Notes: generated by a model not told the origin, from the sequence alone. A stretch of 64,000 nt of DNA from Chamaelirium japonicum (GCA_947650365.1 OX393550.1:101892343-101956342), one strand, 5' to 3'. Counted from the first letter of the stretch, positions 49,985-61,573 are shown. Made by a program: numbers and translations.

Positions 49985-52592
49985 AGGGACAGGCGGACTT
50001 ATTTATGGACGGAAACAAAAAGATTCGATTGAAGAGTTTGTCCATTTCCCAACTTTGACCCCCCCTCCCTCTGGTTTCCATGGTGAGGCTGCATTCAGTG
50101 ATCTGTGGAGCAGATAAGCATCAAGTGGTGGCCCCTTGGGGGGGGGGGGGAAGTTTTTTTTTAAAAAAATATTTATTTGTTTATAAGTCCAGGGGGGCAT
50201 TTTCAAAGAAATATCCTATTGTTCTTGAAATGAGAAAAAAGAAGATAGATTCTGTGCTGAAATGTTGAGAAGCAGTGTTTTGCTTTGCATACCAAACTGT
50301 GATGGTGAGGTGTGTGAGGCCATTGTCGCCATCGGTTGTCGTCGAGTATTTGGCGACTGTAGTGATGAAGTTTGTATCTGATGGATTGGGGGTGCTTATG
50401 ATAAACCCAGGTGTCATAGCAGATAACATGGTCAAATATTTTTCATAAGTTAACTTTAGGGGTGTGTTTGGGTGCTGGAAAAGTTTTTTCAAGAAAAGAA
50501 TTTATCGGAAAGGAAAGAAGAAAAGAAAAAATGACTTTTCTTGCTACTATTTGGCTGTCCGGAAAAAAAAAAAGAATGGCCTTTTTTTTTTTCCTTTATC
50601 ATGTTTTTTTGTGCTTTTGTTAGGAAAATATTTTGGGGGAGTTGGTGAAAACTCTCTTAAGGAGATGCTTTTAAACCTAAAGGTTTTGAAATGCTGTGGG
50701 CGAGATTGCCCTCCACAGCATTTAAATTTTTTTTTTTTGGTATGCCACCGAACCAGTGAACCACTAGGCCACCGATCCACCAAACGCTGCCGCCGTCGTC
50801 GTAGCTCGCCGCCATCGAACCACTGAACACCGCCTTCGAACCGAACCAAACCTAACCCTAATATTGAGATCTACAGGCCATGGGATGAACCCTAAACCTG
50901 AGATCTGTTGCTCGCCGAACGCCACCGTCGCAGGAGCTACTCACCGAAGGCGCTGGAGTTGCTGACCGTTGCCCCCGCCACCTCTATTGCAGCCGTTGCC
51001 GCTCGGGAGAGAGCGGAGAAGAAACTGGGGGGGAGGGGGTAGTTTCGGGTTTACCAAGAAAGATAGGGACCTTAGGCTAAATAAAATTATAAGGTGTCAT
51101 GTTCACGTGATAGATCTGTTGTCAGTGACCTCTCGCACATTAATCCAAATATTTTTAGCCTTTTGACAGAAAATTGATTTTCAAAAAAAAAATTATTTTT
51201 TTTGTAGGGACCATACTTTTCCCTCAACAAAACACAATTTTACAAAAACAAACTAGTATTTTTGTTCTCCACAAGTAATCTACTTTTCAGGGGGCTATAT
51301 GTAAAAATCTCTTAACTTAAATAAAAGTCTAGAAAGAGATGACACCACCAACAAAGAAAGAAGAGTTGCATAAGTCTTTGATGATTGGCACCAAAAGATA
51401 TGGGATTGCTAGCCTCCTCTTCTATACAATGCCGTAGAAAGTTGCAGATCCCTTGAAAGAAAGATGGGGACTGAAGGTCCAAAAAGGAGGCCCCCCCTTG
51501 CTTTAAAGTAAAGTAAAGAAGTAAGCCTCCAAGAAGACTGGGGAACCTTGAGGGTATATAAGATGACTCTCATGTCCTTATCTTTTGTCATCTTTTCCAC
51601 TGTGCTGAGATTTCAAGCCAACCCTCCATTAGAAAATTCAACCAGCTCAGCCAATGGATGATGCTGGTTCCAAGCCCAAATGTTTTCAAAGATTATCAAA
51701 TTATAAAATATGACTTTTTTTTTTTACTCCATCCGTTTTCGCATGGTATCAAACCTGGCCCATTCCGGGGGCGTCTCCTGAGTGGCCCCATGCACCTGCT
51801 GACGCCCCTCTCTTCACGGTGCGGATAGGTCTCCGTTCAAACGTGCTCTACGTGCGGACTGGTGTTGAGCTGTTAGTCTCACAACAGTAATGGAAGCAGA
51901 GATCATTATCTTTCTATACCCTCTGTGCTCTACTCTTTTCATAAGGTCTGTCTTTTGGAGCACTCTGTGTGTTGTCACACGATCAATCGTTTTTGAAGGT
52001 ACAAGCGACACGTCACAATCTAAGCCGCACAATATCGAATAATTCTTTAATGAAGTATTAGCATATTTCAAAGGTTGTTGAACATGCAATCTAGCCTTTG
52101 CAAAGCCATTGTAACTGTCCTTAGTTTAATTATAGTTAGTTAAGTGGGTATAAAGGTCAAGTTAGATGCTCTTCGATCGGATCTTGGGCACGTGTGGCAT
52201 TTTATTTTGAGGAAAAATTTACAAAATTATATGGATGGTTGATGTCACGATGACGATGCTACTTATTTTTCTTTTTAGAAATTAAGTGAGGCACCACAAC
52301 TAAACCCCAGAGATGTTTTGAGATTTGAAACCTAAATCTATGATGTTGATTTTTTTTTTAAAAAAAGAAGACCATAAAATGGACCTTAATTTAGTACACA
52401 TGATATCATGATCACAGACGTTAATTTAGTTATTGATGAGGTTGAAGTGAAGTGTTTATGATTAGAAGAATAGATGATAATTCTCTTCTAACCTTTTTCT
52501 TTTTCATAAGAAAAAGAACTCATAAGAGTCACATCTAAGGAGGGTTAACAAATGGACCCCTATCAGTTATCTAATCTAATCTAATAATCTAA
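49985..52592. other. INT2 upstream intergenic DNA
   Basis: No gene was recognised. 50,458-51,250 begins with a GTGTGTTTGGGTGCTGG word and includes a Pro/Arg-coding low-complexity stretch, perhaps a decayed MITE. TGGTATCAAACCTGGCC at about 51,745 resembles a tRNA-Met-type primer-binding site followed by typical internal LTR-element words, so a fossil LTR-element scrap may lie at ~51,745-51,880. From 52,230 on begins a block duplicated at 55,170. Confidence 0.4.
52230..52590 (+). repeat. Segmental repeat block, copy 1
   Basis: The sequence from GGTTGATGTCACGATGACGA to CAGTTATCTAAT is repeated at 55,170-55,503 with about 10% difference. A shorter part recurs at 54,650-54,735. Confidence 0.85.
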
Positions 52593-52909
52593 TCTATACT
52601 ATATACTAAAACGGAAGCCTCTCTTCCATGTCGTGACACGTGGACGTCTTTTAAAGAACCATAATCATTCTTCCATGTGTGAACACGGCTCAGTTTTAAA
52701 TCCTATTAAAAACCTACCATAAAGATAATAAAACACTAATTCAATGACATTTAATTATCATTTGATGTTAATCTCTCTCCCTCTCTCCCCCTCTAACAAG
52801 TGAATCACACTCACTTTAGATTTCATACTTCTTCAAACAGTTATGATGTCATCTGTGCCAAATGACTGTGCATCAAGCTCATCTGGGCATTGCCCGAGTT
52901 TCTTACTAG
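52593..52909 (+). mobile_element. 317-bp non-autonomous Helitron
   Basis: It starts TCTATACTATATACTAAAAC after an A and ends with a small hairpin GGGCATTGCCC, then GAGTTTCTTACTAG before a T. These are the 5' TC, 3' hairpin plus CTAG and A/T target of plant Helitrons. No target duplication, no coding. Confidence 0.8.
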
Positions 52910-53655
52910 TACTATATACTAAAACGGAAGCCTCTCTCCCGTGTTGTGACACGTGGACGTCTTTTAAAGAACTAGAATCCTTCTTCTATGTGTGAACACG
53001 ACTTTCTTTTAAATCTTATTAAAAACCTACCATAAAGATGATAAATACTTATTCAAAGGGATTTAATGTTACTATCTCTCTCTAACAAGTGATGTCGTTT
53101 GTGCCAAATGACATGCATTAAGCTCATCCGGACATTAATGACAAAAATAGAGTCATTTCTTCCGTTCTATGACAAGTGGACCACTTTAAAGAACTAGAAT
53201 CCTTCTCTCATGTGTGAAGGCGGTTCTCTCATAAATCTCATTAAGAACCTAATATAAAGATGATAAATACCTCATACAATTGTATTTAATGATCAATTGA
53301 TGTTAATTAGAAAATTCATTAGTAATATCTTTTTCTCTCTCTAACAAGTGAATCACACTTGGACTTTGAAGAGTCAGAATCCTTCTCCCTTGTGTGGACG
53401 CGGCTCTCTATCATAAATTCTATTAAAAATATACTATAAATTTGATAAATACACATGCAATGGTATTTAATGGTCATTTGATGTTAATTTAAAAATCATT
53501 AGTATTATCTTTCTCTCCATGTAATAAGTGAATCACACTCGGACGAGTGAATGACACTGACTTCAGATTGCACACTTCTTCGGACGACTGTGATGTCGCT
53601 TGGGCCAAGTGGCATGCATCAAGTTCATCCGATCATTGCCCGGTTTTCTTACTAG
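52910..53655 (+). mobile_element. Helitron-like element made of about three diverged internal copies
   Basis: It begins ACTATATACTAAAACGGAAG directly at the 3' end of the previous Helitron and ends ATTGCCCGGTTTTCTTACTAG before T. Inside, the segment around AGAATCCTTCT...GAACACG, AACCTA.(C/T)ATAAAGATGATAAATAC and CTCTCTAACAAGTGA recurs about three times (from 52,970, 53,190 and 53,370). Confidence 0.7.
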
Positions 53656-53656
53656 T

Positions 53657-54660
53657 ACTAGTAAATACCCGTGCATGTCGGCATTCAGATGACCACTTTC
53701 GGTGACAACACACACCCCGGATTTATAGATGAACGACCCAATAGATAGATTATAGATGGAGGGTCAGGATTTGAAGGGAATCGAGGGGGAGGACTCTGAA
53801 GTGATTTGCATGCATTAAGATCGAGCTTGCAAATCCTTTGAATGGGCCATCAATTAAAATTGTAGCCTCATTAAGAGCTTGCATGCATGGGGCCATTAGG
53901 AGCCTGGCATGCATGCCTTTCAATCCTCTCTCTCAATCTCTTTCTCTCTCTTTAGGTCTTAATCGACAGTGAGATTTATCTCGTTCCTTTTTGTTGATGG
54001 TAGACTTATTATCTCGAACGACTGTAACATATTATATAGATATAATATATTTATACTAAAATGACGCCCTCTCTTCTTTGTTGTGACACATGAAACCACC
54101 TTTACAAAAATTAATCTTTTATCTACAATGTGGATGCATAGCACAACAATAAACGTTTTTTGAAATGGAGTCTACCCCTTCCTAATTCTGCTTTCCGAAA
54201 TGGAGCGGTGTTATTCATTCGTAGATTGGATGGGGTTAGTACCTAGCAGAACCGGGATAGAAAGGGTCGGAATTAATGCATGTTCTCCCTCTTTCTTTCT
54301 ATAACAGGTGCTATGCCGAGTTGAGGCCACTTCTAGTGACATCATAGCCGTCCATGTGTTGTACAGGGTTAGTATCTAGTTTATTAGATATAGGTAGGAT
54401 TCGATCCCAGATCTCTGATGCAACCACCAAGAGACTATACCGGCTAAGCTTTCTGTCACCCTCTCTAATTGAGCTAACCTTGTTAGTCCAATTCTCAAAG
54501 TCGATACCGTCATCATCCCGATCATGCATAAATATTTATCTATAATTCAATGATTCTCATTAAACGACTATTTTGATTTCCGTTGAAGTTGGCAGGGTAT
54601 AAAATAGACTCGGATCACTCAAGATGATATAATATGAAAATGATTAAGACAAATATTCTT
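53657..54660. mobile_element. Composite Helitron-like unit, copy 1
   Basis: The left edge CTAGTAAATACCCGTGCATG is, on the minus strand, a Helitron-type 3' end. Near 54,050 a plus-strand head (TACTAAAATGACGCCCTCTC) begins, and at 54,350-54,381 stands a plus-strand end (CATGTGTTGTACAGGG, then TTAGTATCTAGT). After it come ATTAGATATAGG and a tRNA-like segment on the minus strand (A box at 54,435-54,450, B box at 54,397-54,408), then sequence shared with 57,340-57,545. Confidence 0.6.
54397..54450 (-). repeat. tRNA-like A-box/B-box segment (possible SINE head), copy 1 of 3
   Basis: On the minus strand AGCTTAGCCGGTATAG (A-box-like) is followed 26 bases on by GGGATCGAATCC (B-box-like). The same arrangement recurs near 56,156-56,210 and 57,222-57,270. 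Not a functional tRNA: no acceptor stem. Confidence 0.5.
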
Positions 54661-54732
54661 TTTTTTTTCGTAAGAAAAAGAGCTCATGAGAGTCACATCT
54701 GAGAACAAGTGGACCCATATCAGTTATCTAAT

Positions 54733-55165
54733 ACTAGTAAATACTTGTGCATGACTGGACTCGGACGGGTGCCTTCGGCGACAACACACACCCCAGATTT
54801 ATAGATGGTTGACCGGATAGATAGATTATTGATGGACGGTTGGGATTTGAAGGGAATCGAGGGGGAGGAATATGAAGAGATTTGCATGTATTAAGAGCTT
54901 GCAAATCTTTTGAATCAAGCCATTAAGATTGTGGCCTCATTAAGAGCTTGCATGCATGAGACCATTAAGATTGTGACCTCACTAAGAACTTGTATTCAAA
55001 GTGAAGGAATATTTCCGATATATTCCTTCATTAGACTGTTATTTCATTAATCTAAAGGGAAAATAACCGATTTATCCATGGTTTTAATTAATTAAATTGA
55101 CCTATTTTTATTGAGCATGGAATCAACCCAAAACAAACACAGGCATATCCTGAATTTAACTTGAA
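54733..55165. mobile_element. Helitron-like unit, copy 2, cut by a MITE fragment
   Basis: The left part (CTAGTAAATACTTGTGCATG ... AAGGGAATCGAGGGGGAGGA) matches copies at 53,657 and 55,503. From about 55,005 the sequence changes to a fragment of the INT2-intron Mutator-like MITE (GTGAAGGAATATTTCCGATA, CCATGGTTTTAATTAATTAA). Confidence 0.6.
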
Positions 55166-55169
55166 TGGT

Positions 55170-55503
55170 TGATGTCATGATGATGATGCTACGTATTTTT
55201 CTTTTAAAAAATTAAGTGAGGCACCACAACTAAACCCATAGATGTTTAGAGATTTGAAAGCCGAATCTATGATGTTGAAAAGTTTTTTAAAAAAAGAAGA
55301 TTATAAAATGGATCTTAATTTAGTACACATGATATCATAATCACGGACATTAATTTAGTTATTGATGAAGTTGAAGTGAAGTGTTTATGTTTAGAGGCGT
55401 AGATGACGATTCTCTTCTAGCCTTTTTTTTCATTAGAAAAAAAACTCACGAGAGTCGCATCTGAGGAGGGTTAACAAGTGGACCCCTTTCAGTTATCTAA
55501 TAC
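55170..55503 (+). repeat. Segmental repeat block, copy 2
   Basis: Direct repeat of 52,230-52,590. Both copies end in CAGTTATCTAAT next to Helitron-like material. Confidence 0.85.
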
Positions 55504-56295
55504 TAGTAAATATCCGTGCCTGTCGGCACTCGGACCCCAGATTTATAGATGGACGACTTGATAGATATATTACATATGGACGGTCGTGACTTGAAGGGAA
55601 TCGAGCGGGAGTAATCTAAAGGGATTTGTATGCATTAAGAACTTGCAAATCCTTTGAATGGGGCCATTAAGATTGTGACGTTATTAAGAGCTTGCATACA
55701 TGGGGCCATTATGATTGTGATATCATTAACAGCTTGCATGCATGGGACCATTATGAGCCTGACATGTATGCCATTATGATTGTAACATGTTATGTAGATA
55801 TAATATACATATGCGAAAACGGAGCCCTCTCTTCTATATTGTGACACATGGAACCTCCTTTAAAAAACTAATCTTTTATCTACAGTGTGAACGAATACCA
55901 TAGCAATAAACACTTTTTTAAATGGAGCCTTCATCTTCCTAATTCTGCTTTTCGAAATGGAGTAGCATTATCCTTTTGCACATTGCATGGGGTTAGTACC
56001 TAGCGGGACCGGGATAAGAAGGGTCGGAATTAATGTATGTTCTCCCTCTTCCTTTTTATAAGGGTCCTATGCCGAGTTGAGGCCATGTCTAGCGAACTCA
56101 TACCCATCCGTGTGTTGCACGGGGTTAGTATCTAGTTTATTAGATATAGGCAGGATTCGATCCCAGATCTCTGATACAGCCATCAAGAGACTGTACCAAA
56201 TAAGCTCTCTGTCACGCTCTCTAATTGAGCTATCCTCGTTAACCCAATTCTCAAAGTCTATACCGTCATCATCCCGATCTTGCGTAAATATTTAT

Positions 56296-56300
<5 letters not shown>
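55503..56300. mobile_element. Composite Helitron-like unit, copy 3
   Basis: Same order as copy 1: CTAGTAAATATCCGTGCCTG left edge, head GCGAAAACGGAGCCCTC at about 55,814, 3' end CCGTGTGTTGCACGG, GTTAGTATCTAGT at 56,107-56,136, then ATTAGATATAGG and the minus-strand tRNA-like boxes. The hairpin is best preserved here. Confidence 0.65.

Positions 56301-56359
<59 letters not shown>
56301..56359. repeat. TA microsatellite, left part
   Basis: Thirty or so AT repeats are separated from a second TA tract (56,733-56,799) by a foldback element. Confidence 0.95.
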
Positions 56360-56363
<4 letters not shown>

Positions 56364-56373
56364 CAGGTTCAAT

Positions 56374-56730
56374 GGACATTGTTTTTGCACTCAATTTTTT
56401 ACACCGATTTTCAAACCATTAGATAGAGGTTTAAGAATTTCTTATTTTTTGTGAGCATAATCATCTTGCCTTAGATAACACATCTACAAAAAATCAGCAT
56501 ATTCTAAAACCTATAGACTTATTAAATGTGCTCTTCAAATTAACGATTAAAATGAACGGTTGATAAAACCTTTTAGTTTTGATGTACTTGGAGGCATTAG
56601 AATGTGCTGATTTTTTGTGGGCGTGCTATCTAGGTCAAGATGATTATGCTCACAAAAAATCAAGAAATTCTGAAAGCTCTATCTAATTGATTTGAAAATC
56701 GATTTAACAATTGAAGTGCAAAAACAATGT

Positions 56731-56732
<2 letters not shown>
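56374..56732. mobile_element. Foldback MITE inserted in a TA microsatellite
   Basis: Arms of about 165 bp are inverted copies: GGACATTGTTTTTGCACT, GATTTTCAAA, TTAGATAGAG, TTTTTTGTGAGCATAATCATC, AAAAAATCAGCA. It is flanked on both sides by long (TA)n, so any TA target duplication is hidden. The left side has a few extra bases (GGGTCAGGTTCAAT) before the arm. Confidence 0.82.
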
Positions 56733-56801
<69 letters not shown>

Positions 56802-56859
56802 CATGCTATGCTGCGGCATGCGGTACGTGCGGCACGGCATCGTAGTTATACACACACAC

Positions 56860-57545
56860 ACCCCACATACACTAAAACGGAGCCTTCTCTTTTGCGTTGT
56901 GACACGTGAAACCTCCATTTAAGAGCTAATCTTTTATCTACGTTGTGGACGTATACCACAACAATAAATGCATTCGAAAATGGAGCCTACCCCTTCCTAA
57001 TTCTGCTTTCTGAAATGGAGTGGTGTTACCTGTTTGCACATCACATGGGATTACTATTTAGCAGGACCGAGATAGAAAGGGTCGGAATTAATACCTCGAT
57101 ATTCTCTCTCTTCCTTTTTATTGCCGAGTTGAGGTCACGTCTAGTAGCAATGAGGCATCATAGACGTCCGTGCATGGCACGGCGTTCGATCTAGTTTATT
57201 AGATATAGGTAAGATTTGATCCAGGATCTTTGATACAACCATCAAGAGATTGTACCAGCTACGTTCTTAGTCACCCTCTCTAATTGAGCTATCCTCGTTA
57301 ACCTGATTCTTAAAGTTGATACCGTTATCATCCCTATCATGCATAAATAATTATCCATAATCTAATGATTCTCGTTGACGATCCGAAATATACGAAAACG
57401 AGATTTGGTAGTTAGGGTTATATATTCTCCAATCTATGATCTCCATTAGTAAAGATTTTGATTTTCGTCAAAGTCGGCAGGGCATAAAATCGACTCGGAT
57501 CACTCAAACTGATATTATAGGAAAATGATTAAGACAAATATTCCT
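56860..57545. mobile_element. Composite Helitron-like unit, copy 4
   Basis: The head CACTAAAACGGAGCCTTC (56,869), the 3' end with hairpin CCGTGCATGGCACGG, CGTTCGATCTAGT (57,166-57,194), then ATTAGATATAGG, tRNA-like boxes on the minus strand and the GGCAGGGCATAAAATCGACT tail seen also after copy 1 (GGCAGGGTATAAAATAGACT). Confidence 0.62.
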
Positions 57546-57884
57546 TTTTAGCGTTGTCTTAGTTAGAGGTTTACTTTGAAGCTTGTGTATGTTTATTCCT
57601 TAATCTATTGCTGTGCTTTAATAAAATGATGAAGATGGTGGGTGCCGTCAGAGTTTTCGGAAAATTTGGTAGATTCAAAGGTTGAGAGGTACATGCATGC
57701 CTTTGTTTGGGCCGACTTCAAGCTTTTGAAAATTGAAAGTTCTCCAACCTCACATGTGACCGGGTGGTGGCTGCTTTTGGAGCAGAGGGACCCATGCTTG
57801 GTGGGAACCATGTGCTTTCTATATTGGGAGGGAAAGTAGATTGCCGTGGTCTATTGTTGAGCCACGTGGCTAATTTGTTTAACT

Positions 57885-57941
57885 GGACTCTCTCTAGAAA
57901 AATCCTTTCATACAATACTTGCCACTCCCCCCCCCCCCCTC

Positions 57942-57993
<52 letters not shown>

Positions 57994-58008
57994 ATCCTTT
58001 CATACAAT

Positions 58009-58052
<44 letters not shown>

Positions 58053-58076
58053 ATCCTTTCATACAATACTTGCCTG

Positions 58077-58136
<60 letters not shown>
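57885..58136. repeat. Compound minisatellite: CT tracts separated by AAAATCCTTTCATACAATACTT
   Basis: The 22-bp spacer occurs three times (57,899, 57,990, 58,049), each followed by a CT run. Same architecture as the CT minisatellite at 17,045 but with an unrelated spacer. A C run is at 57,926. Confidence 0.92.
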
Positions 58137-58138
<2 letters not shown>

Positions 58139-58732
58139 GCTAAATATATATACTTTGTGTCCTCTTTGTCACGGATGCGCGAAAGGGCGGGGATCGAACA
58201 ACCGAATCGATTCCCCTATCCTAAAGAGCAATGCTATTCAAACACACGGAAGGAGACATATCCGTGCAGCAGGAGATGCACGAGGGCAACCACCATCATC
58301 TTTGCAGGTTTTGTGGACCTCTTGATGCCAAAGTTATATTCGACGTAGACATCGAGATGAGTAGGATGTTCTTGTGCTTGCCATGGTTTGGCACATGGGG
58401 AGAAGACGCAACACTAGAGTTTTCTCCAATAATTGCCGCTCGATGGATAAGATGTTGGGTGTATTCGGTGTTTTGTGATCGAGTGGAGCGTTGGTATGCA
58501 TACCGACCTCTCGGATTACCTCTATGTTGTATGTAATCGTCCCTGAATTTTTACTTCGGGGCCTACTTACGATTAGGAACATCCTGATGTAGCAGCCGTC
58601 TGATGCCATACGATCGGAGGAGGGCGGTTCACCTATCAAGGGTGGCCGGTTGTGATCAGGTGCCACGTAAGGATGTTCTTCATCGATGTGCGTACCAAAT
58701 GTTATTTGAAAGGTAAAATGTATATGCATATC
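58137..58732. other. Unassigned DNA
   Basis: Balanced base composition and overlapping open frames on both strands (58,137-58,536 plus, 58,334-58,744 minus), but no family that I recognise. It may be decayed transposon sequence. Confidence 0.35.
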
Positions 58733-59419
58733 TAGGGCTGACAATTATGGACCAGACATGGCAGATCCGACACGACCCGACACGAAGTTAGCGGGTCTGG
58801 GTATTGTTTAAACGGGTTCGGGTCATAAACGGGTCGACACGGTAGACCCGTTTAATAAATGGGTCGGGTCCGGGTTTAAGGTCTGGACATGGTAGACCTG
58901 GGAAGACCCGTTTAAAATTCAACGGGTCGGGTTGGGTCTACCCGCAATCCGATACTGTAGACCCATTTAATAAACGGGTCGAGTCCAAGTTTAGGGTCAG
59001 GACATGGTAGACCTGGGAAGACCCGTTTAAAATTCAACGGGTCGGGTCTACCCACAATTCGATACTATAGACCCATTTAACAAACGGGTTGGGTCCGGGT
59101 TTAGGGTCTGGACATGATAGACCCGGGAAGATCCGTTTAAAATTCAATGGGTCGGGTTGGGTCAGGTCTACCCGCAATCCGATACTGTAGTATGTAGTAT
59201 CAGTGGGTCTTATCGGATCAGGTCGGGTCGAGTACGTTGGATTGAGTCGTAACAACTGAATAGACCCATGTGGTAAACTGGTATTATTGGGTCTACCCGT
59301 TTATAAACGAGTCGGGTACGGATTTAGGATCTAGACACGATTATTTAAACGGGTTTTGGACACGACCCAAAACTAAACACGACACGAACCCGACCCAACA
59401 TGACCCATTGCCCCCCCTA
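58733..59419. mobile_element. hAT-type MITE rich in GGGTCGGGT words, copy 2
   Basis: It begins TAGGGCTGACAAT and ends, on the other strand, TAGGGGGGGCAAT, flanked by TGCATATC and TACATATC (8-bp duplication, one mismatch). Inside, a ~120-bp unit (AACGGGTCGGGT...GGTAGACCCGGGAAGACCCG) is repeated about three times, making it longer (687 bp) than the related copy at 32,253. Confidence 0.82.
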
Positions 59420-59492
59420 TACATATCATTATTATGAAAATCACATATATCTATCTATATGTTTCCTAATAGCTTACTAAATGAAATATTAA

Positions 59493-61573
59493 GGGTGCGT
59501 TTGGCATTAGTTTTGAAATTTTAGGTTTTGATGTTGGAATACCAAGAACTAGTTTTGTGCAAAACCAGTTTTAGCTTATCGAAAACCAGTTCTAGAATTA
59601 TCAACATTTGAGCATTTGGCAATAAAACCAGTTTTGAGCATAAAACTAGTTTTGCAGTTATTTTTCTAAAATGTTCTTTCCAATATTTTATCTCAACGGT
59701 ATTTTTTCTTTTTACAATATTTTCTCTCCAACATTACCTCTATGATATTTTTTCTCAATAATATTTTCTTTTCTCATTACGTCATTTTTTATCTAAAATA
59801 CTCTCCTTCTACAATATTTTCTCTCTACAATATTTTCTCTCTAAAATATACTCATTATATAATATTTTCTCTCTCTAAAATATTCTCTTGCTACAAGATT
59901 TTATCTCTCTAAAAATATTCTCTTTATAACACTTTCTCTAATATTTTCTCTCTACAATATTATTTTCTCTCTCTACACAATTTTTTCTCACTATGATATT
60001 TTCTCTCTATAATATTTTCTCTCATTCAGTTTCTCTTTAAATATTTGCTCTTTAAAATATTTTATCTTTACAATATTTTCTCTCTCTAAAATATTTTTTT
60101 TGTACAATATTTTTCTCTCTCTATAATATTCTCTTTCTACAACACTGTCTCTTTACAATATTTTCTCTTTATAAAATATTATCTTTGTATAATATTTTTT
60201 CTATCTGCAATATCTTCGATCTCTTTCAATAATATTTTTTTTCTATCCCATTTTTTCTCTATAATATTTTCTCTGTATAATATTTTTTCATCTTTATGTT
60301 ATTTTCTCTCACAATAATATTTTCTCTTTCCAAAATATTCTCTCTATAATATTTTCTCTCTCTAAAATATTCTCTTTCTACAAAATTTTTTCTCTAAAAT
60401 ATCATATTCTACAATGTTTTCTCTCTACTACATTTCTCTCTCTAAAATATTCTATTTGTATACTATTTTCTCTCTCTAAAATATTCGTTCTATAATATTT
60501 TCTCTCTTGAATATTTTCTCTCTCTATGATATCTTCTCTCTCTATAATTAATATTTTTCTCCCCTCTATGTTATTTTCTCTCTTAATATTTCTTTTCTAA
60601 ATTTCTCTCTATAATATATTCTCTCTCTAAAATATTCTCTTTCTATAATATTTTATCTATATAAAATATTCTCTTTCTATAATATTTTCTTTCTCTATAA
60701 CATTTTTTATTTCTAAAATATTCTCTTTCTACAATATTTTCTCTCTCTAAAATATCCTATTTCTACAAAGTTTTCGCTCTATAACATTTCTCTCTCTAAA
60801 ATATTCTCTTTTTATAATATTTTTTTCTAAAATATTCTATTTCTATTATATTTTCTCTCTCTATGATATATTCTCTCTCTATTATCAGTATTTTTCTCCT
60901 TTTTATGTTTTTTTCTCTCTCTACAATATTTTCTATCTAAACTACTCTCTATAACATATTCTTTCTCTAAAATATTATCTTTATATAATAATTTCTCTCT
61001 AAAATATTCCCTTTCTATAACATTTTCTCTCTCTATAATATTTTATTTTCTATAATATTTTCTCTATACAATATTTTCTCTCTCTATAATATTTTTTCTC
61101 TATAATATTTTTTATCTTCAATATTTTCTCTCACTACATATTTATTTATTTAATACTCTATCTATATTCTTTTCTTTAGAATTTTCTCTCTCTATAATAT
61201 TTTTATATGTAGCATATATTTTCTCTAAAGTATTCTCTCTATAATAATTTTCTCTCTGTACAATATGATATGTATATATTCTCCTGGTTTTAATTTTTTC
61301 TCTTTACAATAGTTTCTCTCTACAACATATATGTTATTCACAATAATTTTTTTTAATTATTGTTTTGCCTTCTTACCTCAAGAACCCAAAAGAAGAATCC
61401 AAAAGCAGAAAATTTCTGCTTTTGGGTTTTGATGATTTTCTGGTTTTGGTTTTGGAAAACCAATTTTCTAATCGAATCCCAAACGCACTAAAATCTTATA
61501 CCAAAACCAGTTTGGCAAGCGGAACTAGTTTTGACGCAAAACTAGACCTCCAAAACCAATGCCAAACACACCC
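59493..61573. mobile_element. 2.1-kb PIF/Harbinger-type (Tourist-like) non-autonomous element filled with a minisatellite
   Basis: The inverted ends GGGTGCGTTTGGCATTAG and GGGTGTGTTTGGCATTGG are flanked by TAA on both sides (59,490-59,492 and 61,574-61,576), the 3-bp duplication of Harbinger elements. The subterminal parts share AAAACCAGTTTT/CAAAACTAG words. Between about 59,670 and 61,340 almost everything is a degenerate TCTCTCTATAATATTTT repeat. No transposase. Confidence 0.82.

Noticed and set aside
54397-54450. tRNA gene
   Set aside because: Only A- and B-box-like words are present; no foldable acceptor or anticodon arm.
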